64,000 nt of DNA from Acidihalobacter ferrooxydans (GTDB lineage: Bacteria; Pseudomonadota; Gammaproteobacteria; DSM-5130; Acidihalobacteraceae): the NCBI RefSeq assembly GCF_001975725.1, contig NZ_CP019434.1, positions 310,001 to 374,000 of the forward strand, read 5' to 3'. Below are positions 54,250-63,710 of this stretch, in pieces. How positions within the stretch are numbered: the stretch's first letter is position 1; each line of letters begins with the position of its first letter. Both the position numbers and the translations under genes were made by a program. The notes under the pieces are model-generated. The model was not told the DNA's origin, ran no database searches, and saw only the letters and a list, made by a program, of their open reading frames with translations.

Positions 54250-55580
54250 GCGCTGGGGTCTTCGTCGGCGAGGTAGACGGTGTGTCCGCCGCGCAGCGTG
54301 CGGCGAACGCGGCCGCGCAGCGGCCAGCCGTGGAATGGGGTGTTGTGGCCGCGGCTGTGCAGGCGGTCGGCGTCGAGTTCCCACTCAGCGTCGGGGTCGA
54401 GCAGGCAGAGATCGGCGGGCGCGCCGGCGCTCAGCGTGCCGGCCGGCACGCCGAGGATGCGCGCGGGCGCGGCGGTGACGCGGGCGATGGCTTCGCGCAG
54501 CGTCAACACGCCCTCGTCGGCCAGGCGCAGGGTCAGCGCGAGCAGGGTTTCCAGCCCGGAGATGCCGGGGCGGGTCTCGGCGAAAGGGGCGAGTTTGGCG
54601 TCGATTTCGTGCGGCTGGTGGTCGGAGCAGACCGCCGTCAGCGTGCCATCGGCCAGCGCGGCGCGCAGGGCGGCTTGATCGCGTTGACTGCGCAGCGGCG
54701 GGAGTACGTGGCACTGCGGGTTGAAGTCGGCGATATCCATTTCGCTGAGAAAGAGTTGATGCGCGGCCACATCGCCGCTGACCGGCAGGCCGTCGGCGAT
54801 GGCGCGGGCCAGCATGCGGACCCCGACGGCGCTGGACAGCCGGCCGAAATGCACGCGCGCGCCGGTCTGCTCGACGAGCGCCAGCCACTGGCCCAGCGCG
54901 GCGGTCTCGGCGGCGATCGGGATCGCGGCCAGTCCGAGGCGCGTGGCGATCGGGCCTTCGTGCGCGCAGCCGCCGCGAGTGAGCGTTGCGTCCATCGGTT
55001 GCGCGTGGACGCTCAGGCCGAGGCCGCTGGCGTATTCCAGCGCGCGGCGCAGCACGAGCAGGTCGGGCACCGGGCGTTGCGCATTGCTCACGCCGATGCA
55101 GCCGGCTTCGGCCAGCGCGGCCATGTCGGTCAGGTGCTCGCCGTCCAGGGCGCGGGTCAGCGCGCCGAGCACGACGACGCGCGCGCGGCCCGCCGCGGTG
55201 GCCTTCTGGTGCAGCAGGCGCACGTCGGCCGGCGTGTCGATGGGTGGCGCGGTGTCCGGCTGGGCGCAGATGGTGGTGATGCCGGCGGCGACGGCGGCGC
55301 GGCATTCGCTCGCCACGGTGCCCTTGTGTTCCGCGCCGGGCTCGCGCAGCCGCACGGCGAGGTCGACCAGGCCGGGAATGACCAGCAGTCCGCGTGCGTC
55401 GAGGGTTTCGTCGGCCTGGAACGCCTGCGGGTCGAGGCCGACGATGCAGCCGTCGGCGATGGCCAGATCGGCCACGCGGTCGATGCCGTTGGCCGGGTCG
55501 ATGACGTGGCCCTGGCGGATCAGAAGGCGGCTCGTTGCGCCCTCCGCGGCGCAGGGATGCGTCCCGTGTTGCATGCTCAT
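54246..55580 (-). CDS. pyrC: Non-catalytic dihydroorotase homologue PyrC'
   Basis: 444 aa, amidohydrolase fold. The metal-binding HxH of active dihydroorotase (DxHVHLREPG) reads [11 protein letters not shown] here, so both histidines are gone. The carboxylated-Lys/His regions are also altered, though [10 protein letters not shown] is retained. It matches the inactive PyrC' of Pseudomonas, which assembles with PyrB as a structural subunit of aspartate transcarbamoylase. A true dihydroorotase must be elsewhere. It overlaps both neighbours by 4 nt in pyrR-pyrB-pyrC'-pyrK. Confidence 0.9.
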   Translation of the reverse strand: MSMQHGTHPCAAEGATSRLLIRQGHVIDPANGIDRVADLAIADGCIVGLDPQAFQADETLDARGLLVIPGLVDLAVRLREPGAEHKGTVASECRAAVAAGITTICAQPDTAPPIDTPADVRLLHQKATAAGRARVVVLGALTRALDGEHLTDMAALAEAGCIGVSNAQRPVPDLLVLRRALEYASGLGLSVHAQPMDATLTRGGCAHEGPIATRLGLAAIPIAAETAALGQWLALVEQTGARVHFGRLSSAVGVRMLARAIADGLPVSGDVAAHQLFLSEMDIADFNPQCHVLPPLRSQRDQAALRAALADGTLTAVCSDHQPHEIDAKLAPFAETRPGISGLETLLALTLRLADEGVLTLREAIARVTAAPARILGVPAGTLSAGAPADLCLLDPDAEWELDADRLHSRGHNTPFHGWPLRGRVRRTLRGGHTVYLADEDPSA

Positions 55581-56572
55581 GTATCGAATGCGTCCTTGAC
55601 GCCCATCACCATGGCCATCACGGCCATGCGCACCGACAGACCGTAGGTGACCTGCTCCAGAATCACCGAGCGCGGCCCGTCGGCGACCTCGGAGGTGATT
55701 TCGACGCCACGGTTGGCGGGGCCGGGGTGCATGACGATGGCGTCCGGAGCGGCCAGCGCGAGGCGTTCTTCCGTCAGGCCGTAGCGCTGGAAGTATTCGT
55801 GTTCACTGGGAATGAAGGCGCCGTGCATGCGCTCGCGCTGCAGGCGCAGCATCATCACCACGTCGACATCGCGCAAGCCTTTGTCCATGTCGTGATAGAC
55901 CTGTACGCCGAGTTGCTCGACGCCGGCGGGCAACAGGGTGCGTGGGCCGATCACGCGCACTTCGCCGGTTGCGAGCGTGTTGAGCGCGTGGATGTCCGAG
56001 CGGGCCACGCGCGAGTGGAGTACGTCGCCGACCACCGCCACGCGCAAGCTGGACAGATCGCCCTTGTGACGGCGGATGGTGAACATGTCGAGCAGGGCCT
56101 GCGTGGGGTGCGCGTGGCGACCGTCGCCGGCATTGACGACGGCGATGTTCGGCGCGACATGGCGGGCGATGAAGTGCGCGGCGCCGGCCTCGGCGTGGCG
56201 CACGATGAACAGGTCGCACTGCATCGCTTCGAGGTTGCGCAGGGTGTCGAGCAGGGTCTCGCCCTTGGTGGTGGATGAGGCGCTCATGGTCAGGTTCATG
56301 ACGTCCGCGGAGAGGCGTTTGGCGGCCAGTTCGAAGGTGGTGCGGGTGCGCGTGCTCGGCTCGAAGAACAGGTTGGCGATGGTTTTGCCGCGCAGCAGCG
56401 GCACCTTTTTAACGCCCTGTTCGTTGAGGCTGGCGAAGGACTCGGCATTGTCGAGAATCTGCTCCAGCAAGGGCCGGCCGAGCCCTTCGATGGTGAGCAG
56501 GTGGCGCAACTGGCCATCGCGCACCTGGAGCGTGCCGGGCAGTGGGCCGGGGCGCGGGATGGCGGTGCTCAT
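55577..56572 (-). CDS. pyrB: Aspartate carbamoyltransferase catalytic subunit
   Basis: 331 aa. The carbamoyl-phosphate motif is [28 protein letters not shown] and the C-terminal [13 protein letters not shown] are typical. First committed step of pyrimidine synthesis. The N-terminal extension of about 20 residues before the catalytic fold is like Pseudomonas PyrB. Start at 56572 overlaps pyrR by 4 nt; the longer frame to 56830 is antisense-like. No pyrI in view, consistent with a PyrB-PyrC' complex. Confidence 0.95.
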   Translation of the reverse strand: MSTAIPRPGPLPGTLQVRDGQLRHLLTIEGLGRPLLEQILDNAESFASLNEQGVKKVPLLRGKTIANLFFEPSTRTRTTFELAAKRLSADVMNLTMSASSTTKGETLLDTLRNLEAMQCDLFIVRHAEAGAAHFIARHVAPNIAVVNAGDGRHAHPTQALLDMFTIRRHKGDLSSLRVAVVGDVLHSRVARSDIHALNTLATGEVRVIGPRTLLPAGVEQLGVQVYHDMDKGLRDVDVVMMLRLQRERMHGAFIPSEHEYFQRYGLTEERLALAAPDAIVMHPGPANRGVEITSEVADGPRSVILEQVTYGLSVRMAVMAMVMGVKDAFDT

Positions 56573-57108
56573 CGGGTGTCCCCGGCGCGCATGGAGCGGC
56601 CGTCGCCGAGTTCGAGATGGAGCGGGTCGGGGCCGTGCAGGCGGACGCGGCGCTGCGCCGGCAGCGCGTCGACACGGGTGCCGACCAGGTCGGCGCGGAT
56701 CGGCAGTTCGTGCCCGCCGCGGTCGACCAGCACCAGCAGGCGCACGCGGGCCGGGCGGCCAAAGTCGAACAGTTCGTTGAGCGCGGCGCGCACCGTGCGG
56801 CCGGTGTGCAGCACGTCGTCGATCAGCCACACGGTCTTGCCGTCGACGCCGCCGGGCAGGGCGGAGGGTTGCTGGCGTGGGCGCAGGCCGCCCTGCGCGA
56901 GGTCGTCGCGGTAGTAGCTCACGTCGAGTGTGCCGAGCGGCACCGGCAGGTCAAGGCGCCGGTGCAGCGCGGCGGCAAGCCAGGCGCCGCCGGTGTGGAT
57001 GCCGACCAGCAATGCCGCCTCGGGCGCGGCAGTCAGTTCGGCGTGCAGGCGGGTCGCCAGCGCGTCGAGCAGCGGTGCGACGGCGGGCAGTGTGGTGGTT
57101 TCAGTCAT
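56569..57108 (-). CDS. pyrR: PyrR bifunctional pyrimidine regulator / uracil phosphoribosyltransferase
   Basis: 179 aa. The PRPP loop is [19 protein letters not shown] and the earlier PyrR block is [15 protein letters not shown]. In Gram-positives PyrR attenuates pyr transcription; in proteobacteria it is often the conserved first gene before pyrB with unclear regulation. It overlaps ruvX by 8 nt and pyrB by 4 nt. Confidence 0.94.
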   Translation of the reverse strand: MTETTTLPAVAPLLDALATRLHAELTAAPEAALLVGIHTGGAWLAAALHRRLDLPVPLGTLDVSYYRDDLAQGGLRPRQQPSALPGGVDGKTVWLIDDVLHTGRTVRAALNELFDFGRPARVRLLVLVDRGGHELPIRADLVGTRVDALPAQRRVRLHGPDPLHLELGDGRSMRAGDTR

Positions 57109-57544
57109 GCGTCGTGGCCGGATGCGGTTGGGCGAGCCAGTCTTCCAACATCAGGGCGGCAGCGTAACGGTCCACGTCGGCCTTGTCGATACGCCCGCGC
57201 CGGCCGTCCGTCCGTTGCTCGCGCAGCAGTTCTTCGGCGGCGCGCGAACTCAGCCGCTCGTCCGCCATCGAGACGGGCAGGCTGTAGCGTTCGCGCAGAG
57301 TCGCGGCGAAGGCTTCGGCGGTGGCGGTCAGCGTGGAAGCGGTTCCGTCCAGATGGGTGGGCCTGCCAACCACCAGGTCGCTCGGCCGCCATTCCTTGAG
57401 CAGGGCGTCGAAGGCCGCCCAGTCGGGTTGACCCTGGGGCATGGCCAGCGTGGTGAGGGGGCGCGCGGTGCCAGTCAGGCGCTGACCGACCGCCACGCCG
57501 GTGCGGCGCGTACCGTAGTCGAAGCACAGCACGACACCGCTCAT
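57101..57544 (-). CDS. ruvX: Holliday junction resolvase-like RuvX (YqgF)
   Basis: 147 aa, RNase H-like fold. FDYGTRRTGVAVG, VVGRPTHLDGT, DERLSSRAAEELL and the final KADVDRYAAALMLEDWL are all present with catalytic acids. Needed for 16S rRNA 5' end maturation; the nuclease role in recombination is less certain. It overlaps yqgE by 4 nt. The order yqgE-ruvX-pyrR is conserved. Confidence 0.95.
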   Translation of the reverse strand: MSGVVLCFDYGTRRTGVAVGQRLTGTARPLTTLAMPQGQPDWAAFDALLKEWRPSDLVVGRPTHLDGTASTLTATAEAFAATLRERYSLPVSMADERLSSRAAEELLREQRTDGRRGRIDKADVDRYAAALMLEDWLAQPHPATTHD

Positions 57545-58110
57545 GCGTGTCCGCTGTCGGGGCTGAGCAGGGTCAGGTCTACGCCGAGCCGCGTGGCGGC
57601 TGCTTGCCAGCGGGTCGGCAGCGGTTCGTCGAACAGGATGTCCTCGTCCGCCGCCAGCGTGAGCCAGGTATTGTCGACCAGTTCGGCTTCGAGTTGGCCT
57701 GCGCCCCAGCCGGCATAGCCGAGCACGACGAGGGCATTGCGTGGCGCGTCGTCGCGATGTCCGGCCATTGCCTGAAGAATGTCGCGCGAAGCGGTCAGGC
57801 CGACCGTGGCGCTCAGCGCGATGGTGTTTTCCCACGCGCCCAGCGGACGGTGCAGCACGAATCCACGCCCCATTTCGACCGGCCCGCCGTAATGCACCGG
57901 GCGCTGCGCGAGCGCGGTATCGTGCGTGGCGATGTCCATATGTTCCAGCAACTGCCCGACACGCAGGTCCAGCGTGCGGTTGACGACCAGCCCCATCGCA
58001 CCTTCTTCGCTGTGTTCGCAGATCAGGGTGAGGGTGCGGGTGAAGCGCGGGTCCGTCATCTGCGGCATGGCGATCAGAAAGTGATTCGTGAGGGACGTGA
58101 CGGCGTTCAT
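57541..58110 (-). CDS. YqgE/AlgH family protein
   Basis: 189 aa, UPF0301. Typical blocks: FLIAMPQMTDPRFTRTLTLI, HSEEGAMGLVVNRTL, YGGPVEMGRGFVLH and LGYAGWGAGQLEAEL. Structure is known for the family; the role is unclear (AlgH was named for alginate regulation). Start at 58110; an in-frame ATG is at 58116. Confidence 0.93.
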   Translation of the reverse strand: MNAVTSLTNHFLIAMPQMTDPRFTRTLTLICEHSEEGAMGLVVNRTLDLRVGQLLEHMDIATHDTALAQRPVHYGGPVEMGRGFVLHRPLGAWENTIALSATVGLTASRDILQAMAGHRDDAPRNALVVLGYAGWGAGQLEAELVDNTWLTLAADEDILFDEPLPTRWQAAATRLGVDLTLLSPDSGHA

Positions 58111-58178
58111 GCACATAGTATCCGGCGCGCGCGGCGCTGCTGGCAAGGCGTCACGATGGCGATGGTCGGGCGGAGCGG

Positions 58179-59060
58179 TCAGCGCGTGCGCAAGGTGTTG
58201 TTCGGGCCGAAGATCCAGGTGCGGGTAATCATCAGTTGGTCATAGTGCTTGCGCACGGATGCGGGGAACGGCGCGAACGGCGAAGCCAGCTCGACGATCC
58301 GCTTGGCCGCCTGATCGAGAATCACGGAGCCGGAGGATTTGGCGATCTGCGTGCTGACCACCCGTCCGTTCGGGTCGAGCAGCACGTTCAGAATGAGCCG
58401 ACCGTGGAGATGGCGGCGAATGGCGGCGTCCGGATAGTTCAGGTTTCCAATACGCTCGACCCGATGCACCCAGCGGGCGAGATAGGCCGCTTCGACGCTG
58501 CTCTTGGCGTTGACGGTGTCCAGGAACAGGCGGCGCGGCATTTTGTTGTAATCATGCACGGCCTTGCGGATTTCGGCAGTGAGTCGCGCCTGTTCCAGAT
58601 TGAGTTTGATGGTATGCGCATTGGTGGGTGCGTTCGGGTTCGGCGGGGTTGGCTTGGGGGCGTGTCGGGGCAGCGCGTAGGGCGAGTTGCGCTGCGTCAG
58701 GGTCTTGGACTTATCGCGGGTCGTTTGCGCCGGCGCATTGGCAGCCTGCAGGTCAAGCGGCGCGGCGTCCTGGCTCGGCATGGGGTTGAGCGCAATGAAC
58801 GGCTTGCCGGGATGACCGTTCTTGTCCGTGGTGCCGCTGGCTTTTTGATTGGTCTGGGCGAGGTAGTCCGCCACTTTCGGTGCTTCGGCCGAGGATGTTT
58901 GCACCAGCGTCACATTGAGTTTCGGAGGCGCGGGGCGCGGGCGGTCGGAAAACGCCTTGAACGACAGGCCGAGAATCAGAATACCGTGCGCGACCAATGC
59001 CACGAACAGCGTCATGCCAAGGCGGTCCCTTGAGGTGATAGTGGGGCGGGCGGAGTCCAT
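58179..59060 (-). CDS. tonB: Energy transducer TonB
   Basis: 293 aa. One transmembrane helix (about 15-36, LFVALVAHGILILGLSFKAF), a Pro/Asn-rich linker and a TonB_C domain with YPDAAIRRHLHGRLILNVLL and the SSGSVILDQAAKRIVELASP block. Upstream of yqgE this TonB is common in gammaproteobacteria. It lacks adjacent exbB/exbD, so it may share the ExbB-ExbD at 14.3-15.4 kb or others elsewhere. Confidence 0.9.
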   Translation of the reverse strand: MDSARPTITSRDRLGMTLFVALVAHGILILGLSFKAFSDRPRPAPPKLNVTLVQTSSAEAPKVADYLAQTNQKASGTTDKNGHPGKPFIALNPMPSQDAAPLDLQAANAPAQTTRDKSKTLTQRNSPYALPRHAPKPTPPNPNAPTNAHTIKLNLEQARLTAEIRKAVHDYNKMPRRLFLDTVNAKSSVEAAYLARWVHRVERIGNLNYPDAAIRRHLHGRLILNVLLDPNGRVVSTQIAKSSGSVILDQAAKRIVELASPFAPFPASVRKHYDQLMITRTWIFGPNNTLRTR

Positions 59061-59179
59061 GACAGCGTAGTTTACAGCGACGGCACGCGCCGTGAAGGGT
59101 TGCGTTCCGATAAAACCGATCCGGGTGAGTGGCCGGCGCAGGCAACAAGTTAACGCTCGGCGCATGGCGCATCAGTTTG

Positions 59180-59227
59180 CCATCGATACCATCTGGCCAT
59201 ATATTTATAACCAGATGGTATCGATGG
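59180..59227. promoter_or_regulatory. Palindromic operator of the RES/Xre module
   Basis: A perfect 17-bp inverted repeat, CCATCGATACCATCTGG (59180-59196) and its reverse complement (59211-59227). It is separated by 14 bp containing TATATTTATAA, which may hold the -10 box. It ends just before the GGAGG ribosome-binding site of the antitoxin, as expected for autoregulation. Confidence 0.7.
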
Positions 59228-59235
59228 AGGATGCG

Positions 59236-59724
59236 ATGACAAGCACAACCCGGTTTTCGAGCACACCCGATTCGGACGCGAAGCGGCGACATTTCGCATT
59301 CAAGGCCTCGCCACGTACGTTTTTCGATTTCAAGGAGGGGGTGCTCCAGCTTCCCAAAGCGCTGGTTGCCTGGAAGATGATTCGCGAGGGCCTGGAGTTT
59401 CACGTTGTCGAAGCGGTCGCCGAGCATCTGGACACGGATCTTGAGGTCGTGCTTCAGGTCATCGGCTTGACGGGAGGTACGGTCACGCGGCGCAAGAAAG
59501 CGAATCTGCTTAATCCGCAAGAATCCGATCGTCTGTACCGCGTATTGAAAGTGACCGCCCTGGCAGAGCGTGTGTTGGAAAATCCGCAAAAAGCCAAGGC
59601 ATGGCTGTTGCGAAACAACCGCGCGCTGGGCGGTCAATCCCCATTCTCACTTTTGGATAACGAAGCAGGGACGGAAGCGGTAGAGGATCTGCTTATCCAA
59701 ATCGACCATGGCGTGTATAGCTGA
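59236..59724 (+). CDS. Xre/MbcA/ParS-type antitoxin
   Basis: 162 aa. The central HTH_60-like region contains VTRRKKANLLNPQESDRLYRV, and the C-terminal DUF2384 toxin-binding part contains ENPQKAKAWLLRNNRALGG followed by PFSLLDNEAGTEAV. It binds and neutralises the RES toxin encoded 1 nt downstream and is expected to repress its own promoter. I chose the ATG at 59236 because a GGAGG lies 5 nt upstream, after the palindrome; a start at 59164 would place the operator inside the gene. Confidence 0.88.
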   Translation: MTSTTRFSSTPDSDAKRRHFAFKASPRTFFDFKEGVLQLPKALVAWKMIREGLEFHVVEAVAEHLDTDLEVVLQVIGLTGGTVTRRKKANLLNPQESDRLYRVLKVTALAERVLENPQKAKAWLLRNNRALGGQSPFSLLDNEAGTEAVEDLLIQIDHGVYS

Positions 59725-60188
59725 TGCGGCTGTTCCGGCTGGCCAAGGCCAGGCATGAACACACCAGCCTGGAAAACGAGAGTGTAGGCGCTCAAAGAGC
59801 CGGTGGCCGCTGGAACAGCAAAGGGACGGCGGTGGTGTATTCATCCTGCACCATTGCTACGGCAGCACTGGAAACGTTGGTGCGCTTAGACTGGGATCTC
59901 GCGCCGGCGTTTGTGCTCCTTGCGATCGATGTTCCTGGCAATCTCGAAATGGATGTCATCGATCAGAGGGCGTTGCCGAGGAACTGGATGGATTTTCCTG
60001 CACCCGGCACTCTGGCCGGGATCGGGGATGAATGGGTAAAACAGGGCCATGCGCTCATGCTGGAAGTGCCGTCTGTCGCTTCTCCATACGAGCGCAACGT
60101 GCTTCTCAATCCTGCTCACCCGGACGCTGGCCGTTGCTCGATAACGGTGCTGGGGCCCTACCCGTTCGACGGTCGACTTGAACCGTAA
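59724..60188 (+). CDS. RES-domain toxin (NAD-depleting)
   Basis: 154 aa. The RES signature residues are visible: Arg in MRLFRLAKARH, GGRWNSKGTAVVYSS, Glu in ALETLVRLDW, and Ser in PSVASPYERNVLLNP. RES toxins (MbcT, ParT) degrade or ADP-ribosylate using NAD. The start overlaps the antitoxin stop by 1 nt. Together they form a type II toxin-antitoxin module. Confidence 0.9.
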   Translation: MRLFRLAKARHEHTSLENESVGAQRAGGRWNSKGTAVVYSSCTIATAALETLVRLDWDLAPAFVLLAIDVPGNLEMDVIDQRALPRNWMDFPAPGTLAGIGDEWVKQGHALMLEVPSVASPYERNVLLNPAHPDAGRCSITVLGPYPFDGRLEP

Positions 60189-60439
60189 CTGCCTCTAAGC
60201 CATAGAAATGTCGTCTGCGACAGATTCACCTGTCTCGGCGTTCCACGGTGGATTCCGGATATCCCAAAAAAGCCCGCCGTACGGATTCGGCTTAATACCT
60301 TATTGTGAGCAACGGCTCGCACCCCGGATCACCGGAATGGATCGGGGTCAATGCTTATATTCCAGTGTAGGCGTAATTTGTTGGAGATACTCCATCAATA
60401 ATGCCGGCTTTATTGAGTTTACTTAGGTGATGCCTTAGC

Positions 60440-61366
60440 TTATTTTTTTCGCTGCATCGGCGTGCTTAGCGATTCCGCTTCGATGAAAATTTTCTTCACT
60501 TCCGGGTAGTCGATTTTGATGGCTTTGTCCAGGCGTGCAATTGTGCGTTCGATGGCTGTGGCGTCCATTTCGTCCTGAAAGTCGACGGCGACGGTGACGA
60601 GGATGAAATCCGGCCCCATGTGCATGGTGAGCAATTCTTTGACGCCAAGAATACCGGGTTCTCGTTGCAATAATGCGCGAATGCCATTGACTACTTCACG
60701 GCTGGCGCTTTCGCCGATGAGCAGGCCCTTGGTTTCGATAGCCAGAAACACGGCGGTGAGCCCGAGAATCAGCCCGATGACCACGGAAGCTGCGCCATCG
60801 AACCAGGCCAGGCCGGTGATTTGCGCCAGTGTGATGCCGATCAGGGCGACCAGCAGGCCGATCAGCGCAGCCGAGTCTTCGAACAACACCACGAACATGG
60901 AAGGATCTTTGCCACGGCGAACCGCTTCGATATAGCCGAGTCTGCCCTTGGTTTTGCCGAACTCCTTGAAGGCCACCCACCAGGAAAACCCCTCGAACAG
61001 CATCGCGGCGCCTAGAACGAGATAGTTGATCAGCGGATCGCTCATCTGATCGGGATGAAGTATGTGTGTGATTCCTTCGTAGATCGAGACTCCGGCGCCC
61101 ACCGAGAAAATCAGGATCGCAACCATGAAGCTCCAAAAATAGATTTCCTTGCCGTGGCCAAAAGGAAACAAGGCGTCCGGCGGGCGCTTTGACTGTCGGA
61201 TGCCGTACAGCAGCAGGCCCTCGTTCCCGGTGTCGACCAGGGAATGGATGCCCTCTGAAAGCATGGCGGAGCTACCGGTGATAAAGGCCGCGACGAACTT
61301 GGTCAGGGCAATCGCGGTGTTTCCGGCGAGCGCGGCAAAAATGACCTTGGTGCTTGAGTCTGTCAT
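60440..61366 (-). CDS. Cation diffusion facilitator (CDF) exporter
   Basis: 308 aa, six transmembrane helices and a C-terminal cytoplasmic metallochaperone-like domain. Helix II carries HSLVDTGNE and helix V carries FEDSAALIG, so the second metal motif is ExxxD rather than HxxxD; this resembles the ZNT9-like CDF subgroup. Metal is likely Zn, Co, Fe or Mn, not defined by sequence. Confidence 0.88.
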   Translation of the reverse strand: MTDSSTKVIFAALAGNTAIALTKFVAAFITGSSAMLSEGIHSLVDTGNEGLLLYGIRQSKRPPDALFPFGHGKEIYFWSFMVAILIFSVGAGVSIYEGITHILHPDQMSDPLINYLVLGAAMLFEGFSWWVAFKEFGKTKGRLGYIEAVRRGKDPSMFVVLFEDSAALIGLLVALIGITLAQITGLAWFDGAASVVIGLILGLTAVFLAIETKGLLIGESASREVVNGIRALLQREPGILGVKELLTMHMGPDFILVTVAVDFQDEMDATAIERTIARLDKAIKIDYPEVKKIFIEAESLSTPMQRKK

Positions 61367-61827
61367 GCAGTGGCCTTGAACCCGGATAATGCTTCAGGCG
61401 AGGCGCCCTTGCTTGATCTTTGGGAATCCACAGAAAACTTCTTCGCTGGGGCGTGGCGCAACGATGTCGCTCACTGAAGAAAATCTCCTGTGAATCAAAC
61501 TCCCCGCGCAATCATTGCCTTGCCGAATGGAATATCCGGGTTTATGGATAAGAAAGCCGGAAATCCGGTTTCGGCGCGAATACCGCTGCACCACAACGGT
61601 TGAGTCGGTGAGGCGTCTGCCTTCAATTCGCCGTTGGCGCGGTATTAAAGCACATCATCGGTTTTGTGGTGGCTACACTCCGGGTTAGCAAGGCTGTTGT
61701 TGTCGCTCAGGCGAGTGCGAGAGAAGGATTGTCGGGAGAAAAAGCGCAGTTTACAGCGCGTAAATGAGCATTATGAGCCCGATTTTGACGCTCTGGCGTG
61801 CCGCATGGGTAGACAACAATAGCCTTG
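61367..61827. other. Intergenic region with repeats A2 and C
   Basis: About 460 bp without a gene between the CDF and MFS genes, both on the minus strand. It contains MITE-like copy A2 (61379-61542) and an element with long inverted ends (61686-61836) that overlaps the MFS stop codon. Confidence 0.6.
61379..61542. repeat. MITE-like dispersed repeat, family A copy 2
   Basis: 164 bp with perfect 10-bp terminal inverted repeats AACCCGGATA (61379-61388) and TATCCGGGTT (61533-61542). It is the best-preserved copy of family A and aligns with 1253-1411 and 63432-63522. It begins about 10 bp upstream of the CDF start codon, so it may carry that gene's promoter. Confidence 0.85.
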
Positions 61828-61836
61828 TTAGGTCAC
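61686..61836. repeat. Short element with ~20-bp inverted ends (family C)
   Basis: TTAGCAAGGCTGTTGTTGTC near 61686 and GACAACAATAGCCTTGTTAG near 61817 are inverted copies with two or three mismatches, about 150 bp apart. The right end includes the stop codon of the MFS gene. One arm with its flanking bases also resembles about 3397-3465. Confidence 0.55.
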
Positions 61837-63306
61837 TTCTTTGTTTGCGCGAGCTCCGATGTGCTCGGAGGCGATGACGGTGGCTACGTCTCGGGCATAG
61901 GAATATCCGGCAAACAGCATGATGATTCCGGCGGCCAATAGGAGGATCAGCAGGAACTCGAAGCTCAGACCAAGTCCGGTGCCATGCATGGCTTTCGTTG
62001 AACCGGACGCGGGGATCAAGAGGTCTGAAATCAGGCCGATGATTACGGGGGCAAAGGCGACGGGGATATAACGCAGCGCATTGCGGATTCCTTCCGCCCG
62101 ACCCCAAAGACGCGAATGCATGATGTCCAGGCGTGCTGCATCCAGTGGCGCGGTGGTTGCCCCGAGACTGAACGCGGCGAGGAAAAACAAAGTGATCGCG
62201 AGGGGTAAGACGGGCAGTAAAAACGCCGGTAGAAACGTTGCGACGGCGAGAAAAAACGCACTTGCGCTGACCCAGACGCGCGCGGCAATAATGCCGCGGC
62301 GCAACAGCCGGTCTGCAAGCCAGCCGCTCAGCAGATTGCCCAGGATGCCGCCACTGCCAGCGACCAGGAATAGCAGACTGGCCGCGCTGGTGCTCAAGTC
62401 GAAATGCTGCATGAGGTACAACTCGGCAAAGGTCAGCAAGCCGGTGAAGTAGAAATAACTGGCGGTCGATCCGGTGAGCAGGATGGCATTGGTCCGGATC
62501 GTGATGATGTAGCGGGCGGCCTTGAGCCAGGGCCAGTCCGTGGGGTCGTCTTCGATGACGCGATGAGCATGCGGCTCGATGCCGCGGGTTTGAACCAGGG
62601 TGTTCACGGCACGCGGCTGCTCCTTGGCGTCTTGTGGGCACACGCTGTTGCGGGCAAGTTCGCCCATCCGGCCACGCGATGGCTCCGGCAGATAGTTCCA
62701 GATCAGCCAGGCGGCAATGAAACCGATCCCCGCCAGTTGCCAGAAAGCGGCGTGCCAGGAAAAATAATGTTCCATGATCGTGGCCCATACCACGCCCATG
62801 CCGCCGCCGAGCATCTCTCCGCCGACGATCAGGCCGAAGATCCGGCCACGCTGCGAGGGCGAAAAATAATCGCCGGTCAAAGAGGCGACCACCGCTCCGA
62901 TGGAAACACCGCTGATGCCGACCACGAGTTGGGCGATAAGCAAATCGAAATAGGTTTGGATAAAACCGCTCCAGGCCATGCCGGCAGACCAGACCAGTGT
63001 CAGCAGAACCAGCAGGGTGACGCGATTCCACCGATCCACCAGGATGCTCACAGGCAGGGCGGCGATGGCGCCCACCAGCGTGGAGACAGTAGCTATGAGG
63101 CCAAAGCTTGCGTTGTTCAGGTGAAGCGATCTTTCGAGGGCATTCGCCATGACGCCCAAGGCGGCCAGATCGGCTGCGGTCAGCCCCAGAACCACGGCCA
63201 TCAACGCAATGATGACATTGCGTTGGGTGAACAGAGTCCCTATTTCGGATATTTCGGACTCAATCCAGTTTTGTAAATTGATGCGCGTGTTTTTGTTTGA
63301 TTCCAT
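61828..63306 (-). CDS. MFS transporter
   Basis: 492 aa, 12 transmembrane helices with a roughly 25-residue N-terminal and a 50-residue central cytoplasmic loop. The MFS motif A region is SILVDRWNRVTLL and the helix IV-V region includes GRIFGLIVGGEMLGGGMG. Similar to spinster-type or sugar-phosphate-like MFS; substrate unknown. Its stop codon lies inside a repeat element. Confidence 0.85.
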   Translation of the reverse strand: MESNKNTRINLQNWIESEISEIGTLFTQRNVIIALMAVVLGLTAADLAALGVMANALERSLHLNNASFGLIATVSTLVGAIAALPVSILVDRWNRVTLLVLLTLVWSAGMAWSGFIQTYFDLLIAQLVVGISGVSIGAVVASLTGDYFSPSQRGRIFGLIVGGEMLGGGMGVVWATIMEHYFSWHAAFWQLAGIGFIAAWLIWNYLPEPSRGRMGELARNSVCPQDAKEQPRAVNTLVQTRGIEPHAHRVIEDDPTDWPWLKAARYIITIRTNAILLTGSTASYFYFTGLLTFAELYLMQHFDLSTSAASLLFLVAGSGGILGNLLSGWLADRLLRRGIIAARVWVSASAFFLAVATFLPAFLLPVLPLAITLFFLAAFSLGATTAPLDAARLDIMHSRLWGRAEGIRNALRYIPVAFAPVIIGLISDLLIPASGSTKAMHGTGLGLSFEFLLILLLAAGIIMLFAGYSYARDVATVIASEHIGARANKEVT

Positions 63307-63710
63307 CCCGGAGCGTCCCAGCTTGAGCGCCGGCCAAATGCCGGCTTCGCAGGTAATAGGATGGTGAAAAGCGTCCTCAAGTTCCTTTTGTCAGGATCAT
63401 GAGCGCATTGGCATGCCTGATCACATAGACGCCTGGATGATCCATTGGGAGAGACTCCCTTGCTTGATCTTTGCATTCAAATTGCTGGGCATTGAGCACC
63501 TCGCCGAATGGATTATCTGGGATCGGGAATGTGATTCAGGTCCGCCTACGTGCCGGGCAAGCGGATTGCCACGCGGGCATATTCGTTGCGGGATATGCTG
63601 CGCGACCGTGCTGCCCCCGTGCGGTCATGGCAGCGCCCAGTTCGATGCAGGCCGAGTGGTCGAATCAGCGGTGCGCCGCATGAAAGGAGGCGACCCGCTG
63701 TTGGCGTGAT
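63307..63710. other. Intergenic region with truncated repeat A3
   Basis: About 400 bp upstream of the MFS gene and downstream of the alcohol dehydrogenase gene. It contains the shortened repeat copy A3 (63432-63522); otherwise nothing recognised. Confidence 0.5.
63432..63522. repeat. MITE-like dispersed repeat, family A copy 3 (internal deletion)
   Basis: About 91 bp. Its left part (including CCCTTGCTTGATCTTTG) and right part (CTCGCCGAATGGATTATCTGGG) match copy A2, but about 70 bp of the middle is missing. Confidence 0.7.

Noticed and set aside
54282-55646. 454-codon plus-strand frame
   Set aside because: Antisense to pyrC'; composition is typical of a shadow frame.
59164-59235. Upstream ATG at 59164 as antitoxin start
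   Set aside because: It would put the 48-bp palindrome inside the gene; the ATG at 59236 has a proper GGAGG site.
61686-61836. Possible integron attC site (GTTAGGT and CCTAACAAGG at the end)
   Set aside because: The two ends do not provide the RYYYAAC / GTTRRRY pair in the required order, and there are no cassette genes or integrase in the window.
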